Counted from the stretch's first letter, positions 17,810 to 26,317 are shown. The stretch is 64,000 nucleotides of DNA from Cytobacillus gottheilii (GCF_900166665.1 NZ_LT800494.1:984947-1048946); one strand, 5' to 3'. The notes: a model not told the origin generated them from the sequence alone. A program made the numbers and translations.

Positions 17810-17944
17810 ACTATCAGATAGTATAACTGAGCGGCGCCGAAGAAGAATCGAAATGGTGCTTTAGTGCTTATTTTAGGAATGGAGTATAAATGCAGCTAAG
17901 CCTCTGTCTGCGTTCTTACAGGATTTGCAGTCGGCGAGTTTTTT
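17810..17944 (+). repeat. Intergenic element, copy A (paired with 58661-58782)
   Basis: About 130 bp starting ACTATCAG directly after the menB terminator. It aligns along its length with a second region after leuS. Shared blocks include GAGTATAA/TAGTATAA, CTAAGCCTCTG and AGTCGG. Near the 3' end CTGTCTGC (17904-17911) pairs with GCAGTCGG (17927-17934) with one mismatch, and six T follow shortly after. This could be a small structured RNA or a short mobile repeat; the identity is unknown. Confidence 0.6.
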
Positions 17945-18097
17945 GTATAGTTTTTACATATAAGGATTTTGAGGAATCCTGGCTATTTCCTGTTTTGTTT
18001 GAAATTTATGAGTGATTACCGCATGTTTTGTCATATGCCTAGTTTGCTTACTACTCTTAATAGATGATAATGTTGTCGAAGAAAGGAGCGTGCTGGA

Positions 18098-19579
18098 ATG
18101 GGAGAGCAGCTCATGGAAAACTTTTTAATTAAGCGTGCTTTCTTAACACCTGATCGCACTGCGATTGAGTTTGAAGGAACGCAATTTTCATTTAAGGAAG
18201 TATATGACCGTGCCGTGGATTTTGCAGGCAGAATGGCAGGACAAGGCTTACAAAAGAATGATTTTGCTGCAGTTCTCTTAAAAAACAGTGCAGACAGTGC
18301 AATTATTTTATATGCACTTCAGCTGCTGGGAGTAAAAGCGGTGATCTTAAACAGCCGCCTTACTGCAAGTGAACTTTCCTGGCAGGTTCAAGATTCAGTG
18401 TCAGCCTATTTAATAACTGAGGATTCATTCATTTCCGTTGCTGAAGAGGTAAAAGAGAGCTGCCCGGCCGTTATTGTATTGCAGAAAGAAAAATTGCATA
18501 CTCTTGCATATAGTGAAGCACCAATAGTAAGAGAAATCGACTTGAACGATGTTTGTACAGTCATGTATACATCAGGAACAACAGGGAATCCGAAAGGTGT
18601 ACTGCAAACGTACGGAAATCATTGGTGGAGTGCTGCAGGATCAGCATTAAACCTTGGTCTGGCTGAAAATGATTCATGGTTATGTACAGTCCCACTATTT
18701 CATATTAGCGGATATTCTATTTTAATGCGCTCTGTTATTTACGGAATTAACATACATATCTTAGAGCGTTTTCAGGCTAGAGAAGTTATTGAAGTTATCG
18801 AAAAAAGGAATATAACGATCATGTCCGTTGTGAGTACGATGCTTACTCAGATACTGGAGGAATTGGGTCAGGAGCGGCTTCCCAAGCATTTTCGCTGCAT
18901 GCTGCTGGGAGGAGGGCCAGCACCACTAAGTCTTCTTGAAAGCTGTAAGGAAAAATCAATACCTGTTTATCAAACATATGGAATGACGGAAACTTCATCA
19001 CAGGTTGCTACATTATCACCTGAATATAGTCTCATAAAGCTGGGATCGGCAGGAAAACCGCTTTTCCCTGCACAAATGAAAATAATGAATAATGATGAAA
19101 AAGAAGCCAGCCCAGGTGAACCGGGGGAAATTATCGTTAAGGGTTTCAACGTTACGATAGGCTATTTAAACAGAGAGAAAGACACCCAAGAGAAAATTAA
19201 AAATGGCTGGCTTGCGACTGGTGATCTTGGCTATATGGATGATGATGGATTTTTGTTTGTTTTAGACCGGCGTTCGGATCTCATCATTTCTGGCGGGGAG
19301 AATGTGTATCCAGCCGAAATAGAAGGTGTCTTAACAGCTCATCCCGAGATAGCTGATGCAGGTGTTATTGCCATGGAAGACCAGCGGTGGGGTCAGGTGC
19401 CAATTGCTTTTATCCAAGCCTCCAGCAATACGTTGACAGAAGAAGATATTAAGAATTATTGCCTGGAGCGGCTGGCAAAATATAAAATCCCAAAGAAAAT
19501 GTACTTTATTGAAGAGATTCCCCGAAATGCGGCTAAAAAGATTTTGAGAAGAGAACTTAGAAAACTAATAGACGCGTAG
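18098..19579 (+). CDS. menE: o-Succinylbenzoate--CoA ligase
   Basis: Acyl-adenylate-forming enzyme, 493 aa, activating o-succinylbenzoate for MenB. The AMP-binding P-loop MYTSGTTGNPKGV lies near residue 160, QTYGMTETSSQ is the A5 motif, and WLATGDLGYMDDDGF and the C-terminal Lys region (PRNAAKKILRREL) complete the fold. The ATG at 18098 follows AAAGGAG with nine bases spacing. The usual Bacillus partner menC does not follow; a MITE-like repeat begins 24 bp after the stop. Confidence 0.95.
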   Translation: MGEQLMENFLIKRAFLTPDRTAIEFEGTQFSFKEVYDRAVDFAGRMAGQGLQKNDFAAVLLKNSADSAIILYALQLLGVKAVILNSRLTASELSWQVQDSVSAYLITEDSFISVAEEVKESCPAVIVLQKEKLHTLAYSEAPIVREIDLNDVCTVMYTSGTTGNPKGVLQTYGNHWWSAAGSALNLGLAENDSWLCTVPLFHISGYSILMRSVIYGINIHILERFQAREVIEVIEKRNITIMSVVSTMLTQILEELGQERLPKHFRCMLLGGGPAPLSLLESCKEKSIPVYQTYGMTETSSQVATLSPEYSLIKLGSAGKPLFPAQMKIMNNDEKEASPGEPGEIIVKGFNVTIGYLNREKDTQEKIKNGWLATGDLGYMDDDGFLFVLDRRSDLIISGGENVYPAEIEGVLTAHPEIADAGVIAMEDQRWGQVPIAFIQASSNTLTEEDIKNYCLERLAKYKIPKKMYFIEEIPRNAAKKILRRELRKLIDA

Positions 19580-19603
19580 TGAATTGATGGGGAAATGGAA
19601 TAC

Positions 19604-19923
19604 TGAGGCTGGGACATAAGTAACTAACATACCTATTGAACCGAATGGTAAGGAAGATCATCTTTCTAATCATTCGGTTTTTTATTTATAATTATAAAAT
19701 ATATTTTATTTCATGAGTGAAATGGAGCGGAGGGCCCTCGACTCCTGCGGGCTGCAGAGCAAAGGGTGAGACCCCGCAGGAACGAAGTGACGAGGAGGCT
19801 CAACTTGCTCCCCGCGGAAAGCGAGGGTCCGCAGCGCAATGGAACGGTCTTGATTAAATACCGAAACTAAGATATTGAATATTCGTGTTTTAGAAATATT
19901 AATTTCGTTTTGTCCCAGCCTCA
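19604..19923 (+). repeat. MITE-like 320-bp repeat with 13-bp inverted ends
   Basis: The ends are TGAGGCTGGGACA (19604-19616) and the exact complement TGTCCCAGCCTCA (19911-19923). Inside are a terminator-like hairpin (19639-19683) and a GC-rich core containing GACTCCTGCGGG and GTGAGACCCCGCAGGA, a repeat I know to be widespread in Bacillaceae intergenic regions. No transposase is encoded. A divergent, inverted relative lies at 26385-26645. Confidence 0.8.
19639..19683 (+). terminator. Terminator inside the repeat, probably used by menE
   Basis: AACCGAATG pairs with CATTCGGTT, followed by a T-rich tail. An inner AAGAT/ATCTT stem strengthens it. This is the first terminator after menE, so the repeat seems to supply its transcription end. 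Confidence 0.75.
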
Positions 19924-19974
19924 AAGAGAATTGCCTAAAATTGATTTATAGAAGAATAATGGAAAAAAGCATAT

Positions 19975-20023
19975 TAAAAAGGGACTCAGGAAATACACCA
20001 TGCAGATCCTGAGTCCCTTTTCC
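19975..20023. terminator. Bidirectional hairpin terminator upstream of the pentapeptide gene end
   Basis: GGGACTCAGGA pairs with TCCTGAGTCCC, with A and T runs flanking on both strands. It probably ends transcription of the minus-strand pentapeptide gene and any read-through from menE. Confidence 0.8.
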
Positions 20024-20101
20024 TGTTAAACAATCATCTCCATTTGCCGATAAAAAGGTTCCTTTTCACCTCAGAGAAGCGATCAAGATGATTAACAAGT
20101 G

Positions 20102-20746
20102 CTATTCATATTTAACGAGCATTCCAAAAGCACTCACAAATGCGGCTGCCTGTGTGCTTGTAATAATACAGCCTTTAAGCAATTCAGGTGTAATGACTAA
20201 TTCATCAAATGTACTGGTAGTAAGGTCAATCCCATCTAATTCTGTGCCTGTAAAATTAACAGCTTCTATATCGCATTGCTGAAATTGGAGTTGAGATTGT
20301 TTCATTTCAAAGAAATCTCCCTGTCTTAAATCAGTATGAAGAAACTTCGTTTGCTTTAAATCTGCAAATCCAAATGAAATATAATTACAATGACAATTTT
20401 CAAAGACAACATTTCGCAAAGTGGCATCTGAAAAATTCACACCAGTCAGCTTGCAATCTTTGAAAATAGCTCTATGAATAACTGCGTTCGATAAATCCGC
20501 ATTAGATAAATCACAGCTTTCAAAGATGGCATCTGTGAGATTTAACTGTGGCAGTTCTTCATCTGTAAATCTGACATTCTGAAATATAACTTGCTCAAAG
20601 GTAAGCCTGTCTGTGTTGAAAAAAGGGAAATCTGTATGAGAAAAGATAGAAGCATGAATGAAAAAATCGTCATCATCTTCTAATTTCTTAAATTCTGTAA
20701 GTCTCGCTGGCATTTTAGGGGGCTGTATAGAGGCTATTTTTTTCAT
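20102..20746 (-). CDS. Pentapeptide-repeat protein
   Basis: Protein of 214 aa. From about residue 45 to 180 it consists of A(D/N)LXX-type pentapeptides (for example LTDAIFESCDLSNADLSNAV), predicting a right-handed quadrilateral beta-helix. Some relatives (Qnr, McbG, MfpA) protect DNA gyrase, but many have unknown roles, and no resistance is implied here. The start is ATG at 20746 after AAGAAGGAATATC. The gene is monocistronic. Confidence 0.9.
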   Translation of the reverse strand: MKKIASIQPPKMPARLTEFKKLEDDDDFFIHASIFSHTDFPFFNTDRLTFEQVIFQNVRFTDEELPQLNLTDAIFESCDLSNADLSNAVIHRAIFKDCKLTGVNFSDATLRNVVFENCHCNYISFGFADLKQTKFLHTDLRQGDFFEMKQSQLQFQQCDIEAVNFTGTELDGIDLTTSTFDELVITPELLKGCIITSTQAAAFVSAFGMLVKYE

Positions 20747-20866
20747 GATATTCCTTCTTTCCAATTGATGCTATTATTATAACAAAAATAATAGGTATCC
20801 ACATATTGGACAGGAAGTGATCCAAAGCATTGGCGTTTTACACCTCTTGCCATGGATTCTTTATGA

Positions 20867-20900
20867 AACAAAAAAAGATGCCTTATTGGCATCTTTTTTG
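20867..20900 (-). terminator. Terminator of the 31-aa gene
   Basis: AAAAAAGATGCC, loop TTATT and GGCATCTTTTTT. It lies three bases beyond the stop codon of the small minus-strand gene and is followed by T on that strand. Confidence 0.85.
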
Positions 20901-20902
20901 TA

Positions 20903-20998
20903 TTATTCAGATAAAAATTGTTCTTTTTTTACAGCAATTGAACTTAAACCGGCCGCAGCAGCAAATGCAATTCCAAGTGTGATAAATGTTGTGATCAT
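20903..20998 (-). CDS. Very small membrane protein (31 aa)
   Basis: Sequence MITTFITLGIAFAAAAGLSS followed by a short charged tail ending KKEQFLSE: one transmembrane helix. AGGAG lies 11 bases before the ATG, and a clean terminator follows the stop, so it looks like a complete one-gene unit. It is too short for most gene callers. I do not recognise a family; toxin-like, regulatory or structural roles are all open. Confidence 0.6.
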   Translation of the reverse strand: MITTFITLGIAFAAAAGLSSIAVKKEQFLSE

Positions 20999-21258
20999 TT
21001 TTATTTTCACTCCTGTTATTTGTTGTTATTATTATCTTTCCCCAAATATCAGCTAATAAACAAATATATAAAAAGAATTTATATTTTTAGCCCAAGGAGT
21101 AGGGATTCCTTAGCTCTAATCTGCGAGTTTTTTAAACTATTAACGAAAGATAACAGAAAGACCCGAACAATTAGGCAGATCATATCCGCTGTTTGTTCGG
21201 GGTAACATGAGCTAAAGTTCTTACGCTTAAGCCTATTCGTTGGATGCTACTAATCGTC

Positions 21259-22245
21259 TTATTGCAAGGCCTTTTCTAAATTATTGAGGTTTTCATTCAT
21301 AAGCGAAAAATAATCGGATTTATTTTGAATATCTTGATCTGTTAATACACCTAAATTGTGAAGCGTTAATGCTTCAGCACCGATTTCTGATTGTATGACT
21401 TCAGTGAGTTTGGAGCTGACATTTTGTTCAAAGAATATATATTGAAGCTGATGTTCTTTTGCTTCTTCAATAATGCTTTGCAGCTGTTTTTGAGACGGCT
21501 CATTAGATGTACTTAGTCCTGAAACGCTAATTTGTTCAATTCCATAACGCTCTTCCCAATAACCATAAGCAGCATGTGAAACAAGGATTTCTTTTTTCGG
21601 TGCCGCTTCAATCGCAGCTGTAAATTGTTGATCTAGTAAATCTAAATCCTTTGAAAGAGTTTCATAGTTTTCTTCGAATACTTCTTTATGTTCAGACATT
21701 TCTTCAATTAGAGCATCTTTGATCGATTCTGCCATTTCTTTTGCATAAAGTGGGTTGAGCCATACATGTGGATCAATATCTCCGTGATTATGACCATCAT
21801 GTGATTCGTGGTGATGATCATGATCATCATGCTCGTGATCGTGAGCATGCTCTTCATGCTTCTCTTCATCATCATGTTCTTGAGATTCAATTGAAACGTT
21901 TTCTCCTGCTGAAAGGAGTGTTACATCTTCGTTTTTAAGGGTATCCTTTGCTTTTTCTACAAAACCTTCAAGACCTAGACCGATATAAACAAAGAGGTCG
22001 GCATCAGCTAATGAGATCATATCTTTTTGAGACGGTTCGAATGTATGCTCATCTGTTCCCGGCGGGTAAATAGACTTCGTTTCTACATAATCACCGCCAA
22101 TTTCCTGTGCGAAAAATTGAAGTGGATATACAGTTGTATAGATCATTGACTTTCCGTCTTTATCTTCTGCTGTTGTATTATTGCTTGCACAGCCAGTTAT
22201 AATCAAGCTTAGCAGCATTATAAGTGTAAATATGGTTTTTTTCAT
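21259..22245 (-). CDS. znuA: Zinc-binding lipoprotein of an ABC importer (ZnuA/AdcA type)
   Basis: Cluster A-I substrate-binding lipoprotein, about 328 aa. The lipobox LIITGC gives the lipid-attached Cys near residue 20. A very His-rich loop (EHAHDHEHDDHDHHHESHDG) precedes DPHVWLNP, typical of zinc rather than manganese members. Other metal-ligand segments are GTDEHTFEPSQ, LVSHAAYGYW and FFEQNVSSKL. The ATG at 22245 is behind AAAGGAG with rather long spacing. No ABC permease or ATPase gene is adjacent, so partners must lie elsewhere. Two Zur-box-like palindromes lie upstream. Zinc specificity is inferred. Confidence 0.88.
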   Translation of the reverse strand: MKKTIFTLIMLLSLIITGCASNNTTAEDKDGKSMIYTTVYPLQFFAQEIGGDYVETKSIYPPGTDEHTFEPSQKDMISLADADLFVYIGLGLEGFVEKAKDTLKNEDVTLLSAGENVSIESQEHDDEEKHEEHAHDHEHDDHDHHHESHDGHNHGDIDPHVWLNPLYAKEMAESIKDALIEEMSEHKEVFEENYETLSKDLDLLDQQFTAAIEAAPKKEILVSHAAYGYWEERYGIEQISVSGLSTSNEPSQKQLQSIIEEAKEHQLQYIFFEQNVSSKLTEVIQSEIGAEALTLHNLGVLTDQDIQNKSDYFSLMNENLNNLEKALQ

Positions 22246-22376
22246 AAAATCTCGTTTCTCCTTTATATTGAACATTAAACGAACTATTTCGTTACTTCGA
22301 CTCTATTATTTACAAAAGGGCATCTTGGCAATCTCTTTAAGCTAATAGCTAGTTTAAGAAACCTTCACTCAATCTA

Positions 22377-22414
22377 TCGTAGTTATTCCGATTTATATCT
22401 CGTAATGGTTACGA
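22377..22414. promoter_or_regulatory. Two tandem Zur-box-like operators
   Basis: TCGTAATGGTTACGA (22400-22414) differs from the B. subtilis Zur consensus TCGTAATNATTACGA at one defined base. TCGTAGTTATTCCGA (22377-22391) differs at two. They lie 23 bp apart between the divergent zinc lipoprotein and carbonic anhydrase genes. On the minus strand TTAAAA and TATAAA flank the better box with 17-bp spacing. Confidence 0.65.
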
Positions 22415-22547
22415 TTTTAACTATGTAATCTTACAAAATCCCATACTTAAATGCAAGTGTTAAATTTGTCTAGAAAGGAAGGATTTTGTATGATGTGTAT
22501 AAGTATTTATTTATTAAGCTGAAATTTTGACTCTGGAGGTATAGAGA

Positions 22548-23111
22548 ATGAAACTACTAAATGAATTATTAGAGTATAATGGAGAGTTTGTTAAGGAAGA
22601 ACGATTTAAGGACTTTTCAACGACCAAGTTCCCAAACAAACGAATGGTCATCATTACATGCATGGACACTAGGCTTGTTGAACTTTTGCCTAAAGCACTG
22701 AACTTAAAGAATGGTGATGTGAAAATTGTTAAAAATGCTGGTGCATTAGTGACACATCCATTTGGCAGCATTATGCGAAGTGTCCTTGTCGCGGTTTATC
22801 AGCTTCAGGCGGATGAGGTATTTGTTATCGGCCACCATGATTGCGGTATGAGCGGGATGAAAGCAGATGCAGTCATTGAAAGTATGAAAGAAAGAGGCAT
22901 TTCAGAGGATGCGCTAGACTCACTGACTTATTCAGGAATTGATGTGAAAGATTGGCTAAATGGCTTCGAAAAAGTGGAAGATAGTGTTGCCCACAGTGTA
23001 CATATGGTGAAAAAACATCCATTAATGCCTAAGGATGTACCTGTACATGGTTTAGTAATCCATCCGGATACAGGAAAACTAGATCTGGTTATTGATGGTT
23101 ATCGGTCTTAA
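22548..23111 (+). CDS. ytiB: Beta-class carbonic anhydrase (YtiB-like)
   Basis: Protein of 187 aa, the length of B. subtilis YtiB, interconverting CO2 and bicarbonate. The zinc ligands are Cys in ITCMDTRL (with the Asp-Arg dyad) and His and Cys in [22 protein letters not shown] lies before the ATG. It is divergent from the zinc lipoprotein, with Zur-like sites between, and its 3' end overlaps the convergent yidD gene by 23 bp. Confidence 0.92.
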   Translation: MKLLNELLEYNGEFVKEERFKDFSTTKFPNKRMVIITCMDTRLVELLPKALNLKNGDVKIVKNAGALVTHPFGSIMRSVLVAVYQLQADEVFVIGHHDCGMSGMKADAVIESMKERGISEDALDSLTYSGIDVKDWLNGFEKVEDSVAHSVHMVKKHPLMPKDVPVHGLVIHPDTGKLDLVIDGYRS

Positions 23112-23352
23112 TCTTTTTCTTTTTATCTGGCCATTCCTCAGGTACTAAATCAACACCCCCAGGGTGAAATGGATGGCATTTAAAGATGCGTTTAATAGCT
23201 AGCCAGCCGCCTTTTAAGGCTCCGAAGCGCTTTACAGATTCAATCCCGTAGTGAGAGCAGGTTGGATAGAAACGGCAAGTAGGAGGCTTTAAAGGCGATA
23301 TAACGACCTGGTAAAAGCGGAAAAGTCCTAATAATATTTTTTTTAGAATCAT
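23089..23352 (-). CDS. yidD: Membrane protein insertion efficiency factor YidD
   Basis: Small (87 aa) peripheral membrane protein assisting YidC-dependent insertion. The signature [23 protein letters not shown] and the C-terminal [13 protein letters not shown] are diagnostic, and an amphipathic N-terminal helix is present. It is the counterpart of B. subtilis YtjA. It converges on and overlaps ytiB. Confidence 0.95.
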   Translation of the reverse strand: MILKKILLGLFRFYQVVISPLKPPTCRFYPTCSHYGIESVKRFGALKGGWLAIKRIFKCHPFHPGGVDLVPEEWPDKKKKIKTDNHQ

Positions 23353-23543
23353 ATTTGATCATTTCCTTTATTTTCATTTCATCATGTATGTTAAAACGAT
23401 ATCATATAATAGTGCAATCGTCTAAATTATAGAATTTACGATTAAGTTGATGAAATTACTCGGAATTTATTGTATAATAAAAGCAGTACGTAAACAGCAG
23501 CTAGCTATCCATTTTTAGCTGCAGAAAATAAGGAGTGACTACA

Positions 23544-24017
23544 ATGCCTTCAGTTGAAAGCTTTGAATTAGATCATAATGCCGTAAAAGCCCCGTATGTA
23601 AGACATTGCGGAGTTCATAAAGTAGGTTCAGACGGTGTTGTTAATAAATTTGATATCCGCTTCTGCCAGCCGAACAAACAGGCAATGAAGCCGGATGTTA
23701 TTCATACATTAGAGCATTTACTTGCGTTTAATATTCGTACACATTCTGAGAAATACGATCATTTTGATATCATTGATATCTCGCCAATGGGCTGCCAGAC
23801 GGGCTATTATTTAGTTGTCAGCGGAGAGCCAACTGTCGAGGAAATTATTGACCTGCTTGAAGCAACGCTAACAGACGCAATAGAAACAGTAGAGATTCCT
23901 GCTGCAAATGAAAAGCAGTGCGGTCAAGCTAAGCTTCATGACTTAGAAGGCGCCAAGCGTCTTATGAAATTCTGGCTTGGTCAATCAAAAGAAGACTTAA
24001 AGCAAGTGTTTGCATAA
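23544..24017 (+). CDS. luxS: S-ribosylhomocysteine lyase
   Basis: LuxS of 157 aa cleaves S-ribosylhomocysteine to homocysteine and DPD, the AI-2 precursor, linking the SAM cycle and signalling. The metal site [12 protein letters not shown] (HxxEH) and the distal Cys in [12 protein letters not shown] are present, and the catalytic Cys lies in MGCQTGYYL. The ATG at 23544 follows AAGGAG by eight bases. The 5' leader has a GCAGCTA/TAGCTGC hairpin (about 23497-23522). Confidence 0.96.
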   Translation: MPSVESFELDHNAVKAPYVRHCGVHKVGSDGVVNKFDIRFCQPNKQAMKPDVIHTLEHLLAFNIRTHSEKYDHFDIIDISPMGCQTGYYLVVSGEPTVEEIIDLLEATLTDAIETVEIPAANEKQCGQAKLHDLEGAKRLMKFWLGQSKEDLKQVFA

Positions 24018-24021
24018 GCAT

Positions 24022-24059
24022 AAAAAGGACGGAGTGCGCTGGGCATTCCGTCCTTTTTT
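24022..24059 (+). terminator. Terminator of luxS
   Basis: AAAAAGGACGGA and TCCGTCCTTTTTT form a strong stem directly after luxS. The A run also allows use by the convergent cls gene. Confidence 0.9.
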
Positions 24060-24092
24060 GTTCATCTGTAAAGTTGAAATACTCTGCAGCTT

Positions 24093-25541
24093 CTACAATA
24101 TCGGTGAGAGCAGCCTTGAAATGGATTCTTTAAACCGAATCCATAATGGACGGTGTAAATAATCTTCATATGTGAGCTCTTTTGAAAGGGCAACATCCTC
24201 AACAAAACTGTCTACTAGCTTGGTGGAAACGTTCTGATCATAAATAAAAGCATTTACCTCAAAATTAAGTCGGAAGCTTCGAACATCAATATTCGCTGTG
24301 CCAACTGATGAAATCTGTTCATCAACAATAATGGTTTTTGCGTGAATAAAGCCATTCTCATAGATGAAAATCTTAGCACCTGCTTTAAGCATTTCTCCAA
24401 TATAAGAATATGTTGCCCAATAAACAAACATATGGTCAGGCTTATTAGGAATCATGATTCTCACATCAACGCCTGATAATGCGGCGACCTTCAGCGAATC
24501 AAGCACACTTGCATCTGGAATAAAATAAGGCGTCTGAATAAGTATGGATTCTTTAGCGGAAGAAATCATTTTTAAATAACCATTTTTAATTTGCTCCCAT
24601 TCTGAATCTGGGCCACTTGTAACGATTTGCATGCCTACAGTTCCCGTATTTTCAAGTAGTGGAAAATAAGAAGGAGCATAATGAATATCATGCCGGTGCG
24701 ACGCTTGGTTCCAATCAAGAATAAACCTTGTCTGAATCGGATATACAGCACTGCCCTCGATGCGTAAGTGCGTATCCCGCCAATATCCGAATTTTGGATT
24801 TAATCCTAAATATTCGTCTCCAACATTAAATCCGCCAACATAGCCTATTTTTCCATCGATAATGGCCAATTTACGGTGATTACGGTAATTTAATCGCAAA
24901 TTGATAAAGTGAAATCTTGAAGGGAAAAAAGCTTCAACCTCACCGCCAGCTGCTCTTAGCTCTTTAAAAAAGCCCTTCGTTAAGCTTCTTGATCCTAGAT
25001 CGTCGTATAGTACTCGTACCTTGACACCTTGTTTTGCTTTCGCAATCAGAAGTTTTAGCAGCCTTTTTCCGAGATTGTCCCTTTTTAGAATATAATACTG
25101 CAAATGAACATGATCCTTGGCAGCATCGATATCATTGAAAAGTGCAGCAAACTTGTCATCGCCATCTGTGTAAATTTTGACAGCATTATCTTGTGTTAAG
25201 ACAGCATCGTTGTTGACCAAATGCATGTAAATAATGTCACGGCTATTTTGAATCACTTCATTATGAAATTCGAAGCTTTTTGTACTAATCCCAATAATTT
25301 GATCTGACAGCATTTTGTCAATTCCAATTTTTTTACGATCTTCCCATTGAAACATTTTTCTTCTCGTCAAATTTTGTCCAAATAAAAGATACATGATAAA
25401 TCCGAGAAAAGGGATAAAGAATAAAACCATTAGCCATGCCCAGGTCGAAGCTGCATCTTTGCGCTCAAGAAAAATAACGATAATTGCAAGCACAATATTT
25501 AAAAAGAAAAGCACCCCAAGTAGGATGGAATAGATATCCAT
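24093..25541 (-). CDS. cls: Cardiolipin synthase
   Basis: Phospholipase-D superfamily protein, 482 aa, condensing phosphatidylglycerol to cardiolipin at the membrane. Two N-terminal transmembrane helices are followed by two HKD motifs: HRKLAIIDGKIGYVGGFN and HAKTIIVDEQISSVGTAN. AGAAGGGAA precedes the ATG. It lies 21 bp after ytzI on the same strand and is probably cotranscribed with it. Confidence 0.95.
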   Translation of the reverse strand: MDIYSILLGVLFFLNIVLAIIVIFLERKDAASTWAWLMVLFFIPFLGFIMYLLFGQNLTRRKMFQWEDRKKIGIDKMLSDQIIGISTKSFEFHNEVIQNSRDIIYMHLVNNDAVLTQDNAVKIYTDGDDKFAALFNDIDAAKDHVHLQYYILKRDNLGKRLLKLLIAKAKQGVKVRVLYDDLGSRSLTKGFFKELRAAGGEVEAFFPSRFHFINLRLNYRNHRKLAIIDGKIGYVGGFNVGDEYLGLNPKFGYWRDTHLRIEGSAVYPIQTRFILDWNQASHRHDIHYAPSYFPLLENTGTVGMQIVTSGPDSEWEQIKNGYLKMISSAKESILIQTPYFIPDASVLDSLKVAALSGVDVRIMIPNKPDHMFVYWATYSYIGEMLKAGAKIFIYENGFIHAKTIIVDEQISSVGTANIDVRSFRLNFEVNAFIYDQNVSTKLVDSFVEDVALSKELTYEDYLHRPLWIRFKESISRLLSPIL

Positions 25542-25562
25542 TTAGTGTAATTCCCTTCTGTA

Positions 25563-25736
25563 TTATTGATCAGTTTGTCTTGGCTGATGGTCTGAAGAAG
25601 GATCAGAAACATTCTCATCCTGAAGCGGATCAACCGTATGTTTAAACGTGTATGCTTTTGACGTAGTCACTACACTTAAAATTAATACTGTAAATACAAT
25701 TAGTATGGCAATAACCACAATGGCTATATACATCAT
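25563..25736 (-). CDS. ytzI: YtzI-like small membrane protein (57 aa)
   Basis: One N-terminal transmembrane helix (MYIAIVVIAILIVFTVLIL) followed by SVVTTSKAYTFKHTVDPLQ and a polar tail. The TTSKAY-x-x-KHTVDPL motif matches my memory of Bacillus YtzI, whose function is unknown. AAAGGGGGA precedes two adjacent ATG codons (25736 and 25733). It is just upstream of cls. Confidence 0.8.
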   Translation of the reverse strand: MMYIAIVVIAILIVFTVLILSVVTTSKAYTFKHTVDPLQDENVSDPSSDHQPRQTDQ

Positions 25737-25871
25737 CTGGATCGTCCCCCTTTACACATGCTATTCTACCATGAAATGAATCATTCATGATAAAATCAAT
25801 CACCCTTCAAGCTAGTTATTCTCCGTTTTACTTTTGAAGAAATGGGTATTATAAAAAGGGAGGATGATACA

Positions 25872-26309
25872 ATGAACGAAAATCTTATTAAATCTGTCAA
25901 TCAGCAAGTCGCAAATTGGACAATTTTATATGTGAAATTGCACAATTACCACTGGTATATTAAGGGTCGTCACTTTTTCACATTGCATGAAAAATTTGAA
26001 GAACTATATAATGAAGCAAATGTGCATATTGACGAACTCGCAGAAAGAATATTAGCTTTAGAAGGAAAACCGGTTGCCACAATGAAGGATTGTTTAGAAA
26101 CGTCTTCACTAAAAGAAGCAACAGGGACTGAAACAGATGACGAAATGGTAAAAAGCATCTGTAAAGATTTCGAAAAGATGGTGGACGAGCTTCAAGAAGC
26201 CATTGAACTGGCAGAAGAAGCAAACGATGAAGGAACTGGCGATATGCTTATTGCCGTTAAACAAAGCTTAAAGAAACATATTTGGATGCTGAAAGCATAC
26301 TTAGGATAA
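25872..26309 (+). CDS. dps: Dps-family ferritin-like DNA-protection protein
   Basis: Dps/MrgA-type protein, 145 aa, forming dodecamers that oxidise and store iron and may bind DNA. The ferroxidase-site segment is KLHNYHWYIKGRHFFTLHEK followed by AELAERIL-like HIDELAERILALEG. The ATG at 25872 follows GGGAGGATGATACA; the longer frame from 25842 reads through this binding site. It is located as in B. subtilis near ytkD and luxS. Confidence 0.95.
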   Translation: MNENLIKSVNQQVANWTILYVKLHNYHWYIKGRHFFTLHEKFEELYNEANVHIDELAERILALEGKPVATMKDCLETSSLKEATGTETDDEMVKSICKDFEKMVDELQEAIELAEEANDEGTGDMLIAVKQSLKKHIWMLKAYLG

Positions 26310-26317
26310 TGTTTATT

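Noticed and set aside
20102..20746. Quinolone-resistance (Qnr-type) protein
   Set aside because: Pentapeptide repeats are present, but they alone do not show gyrase protection; most such proteins have other or unknown roles.
20817..21056. 79-codon plus-strand frame
   Set aside because: It runs through a terminator hairpin and antisense to the better supported 31-aa gene; there is no binding site.
21708..21890. His/Met-rich 60-codon frame inside the zinc lipoprotein gene
   Set aside because: It is a frame shadow of the repetitive His-rich loop codons.
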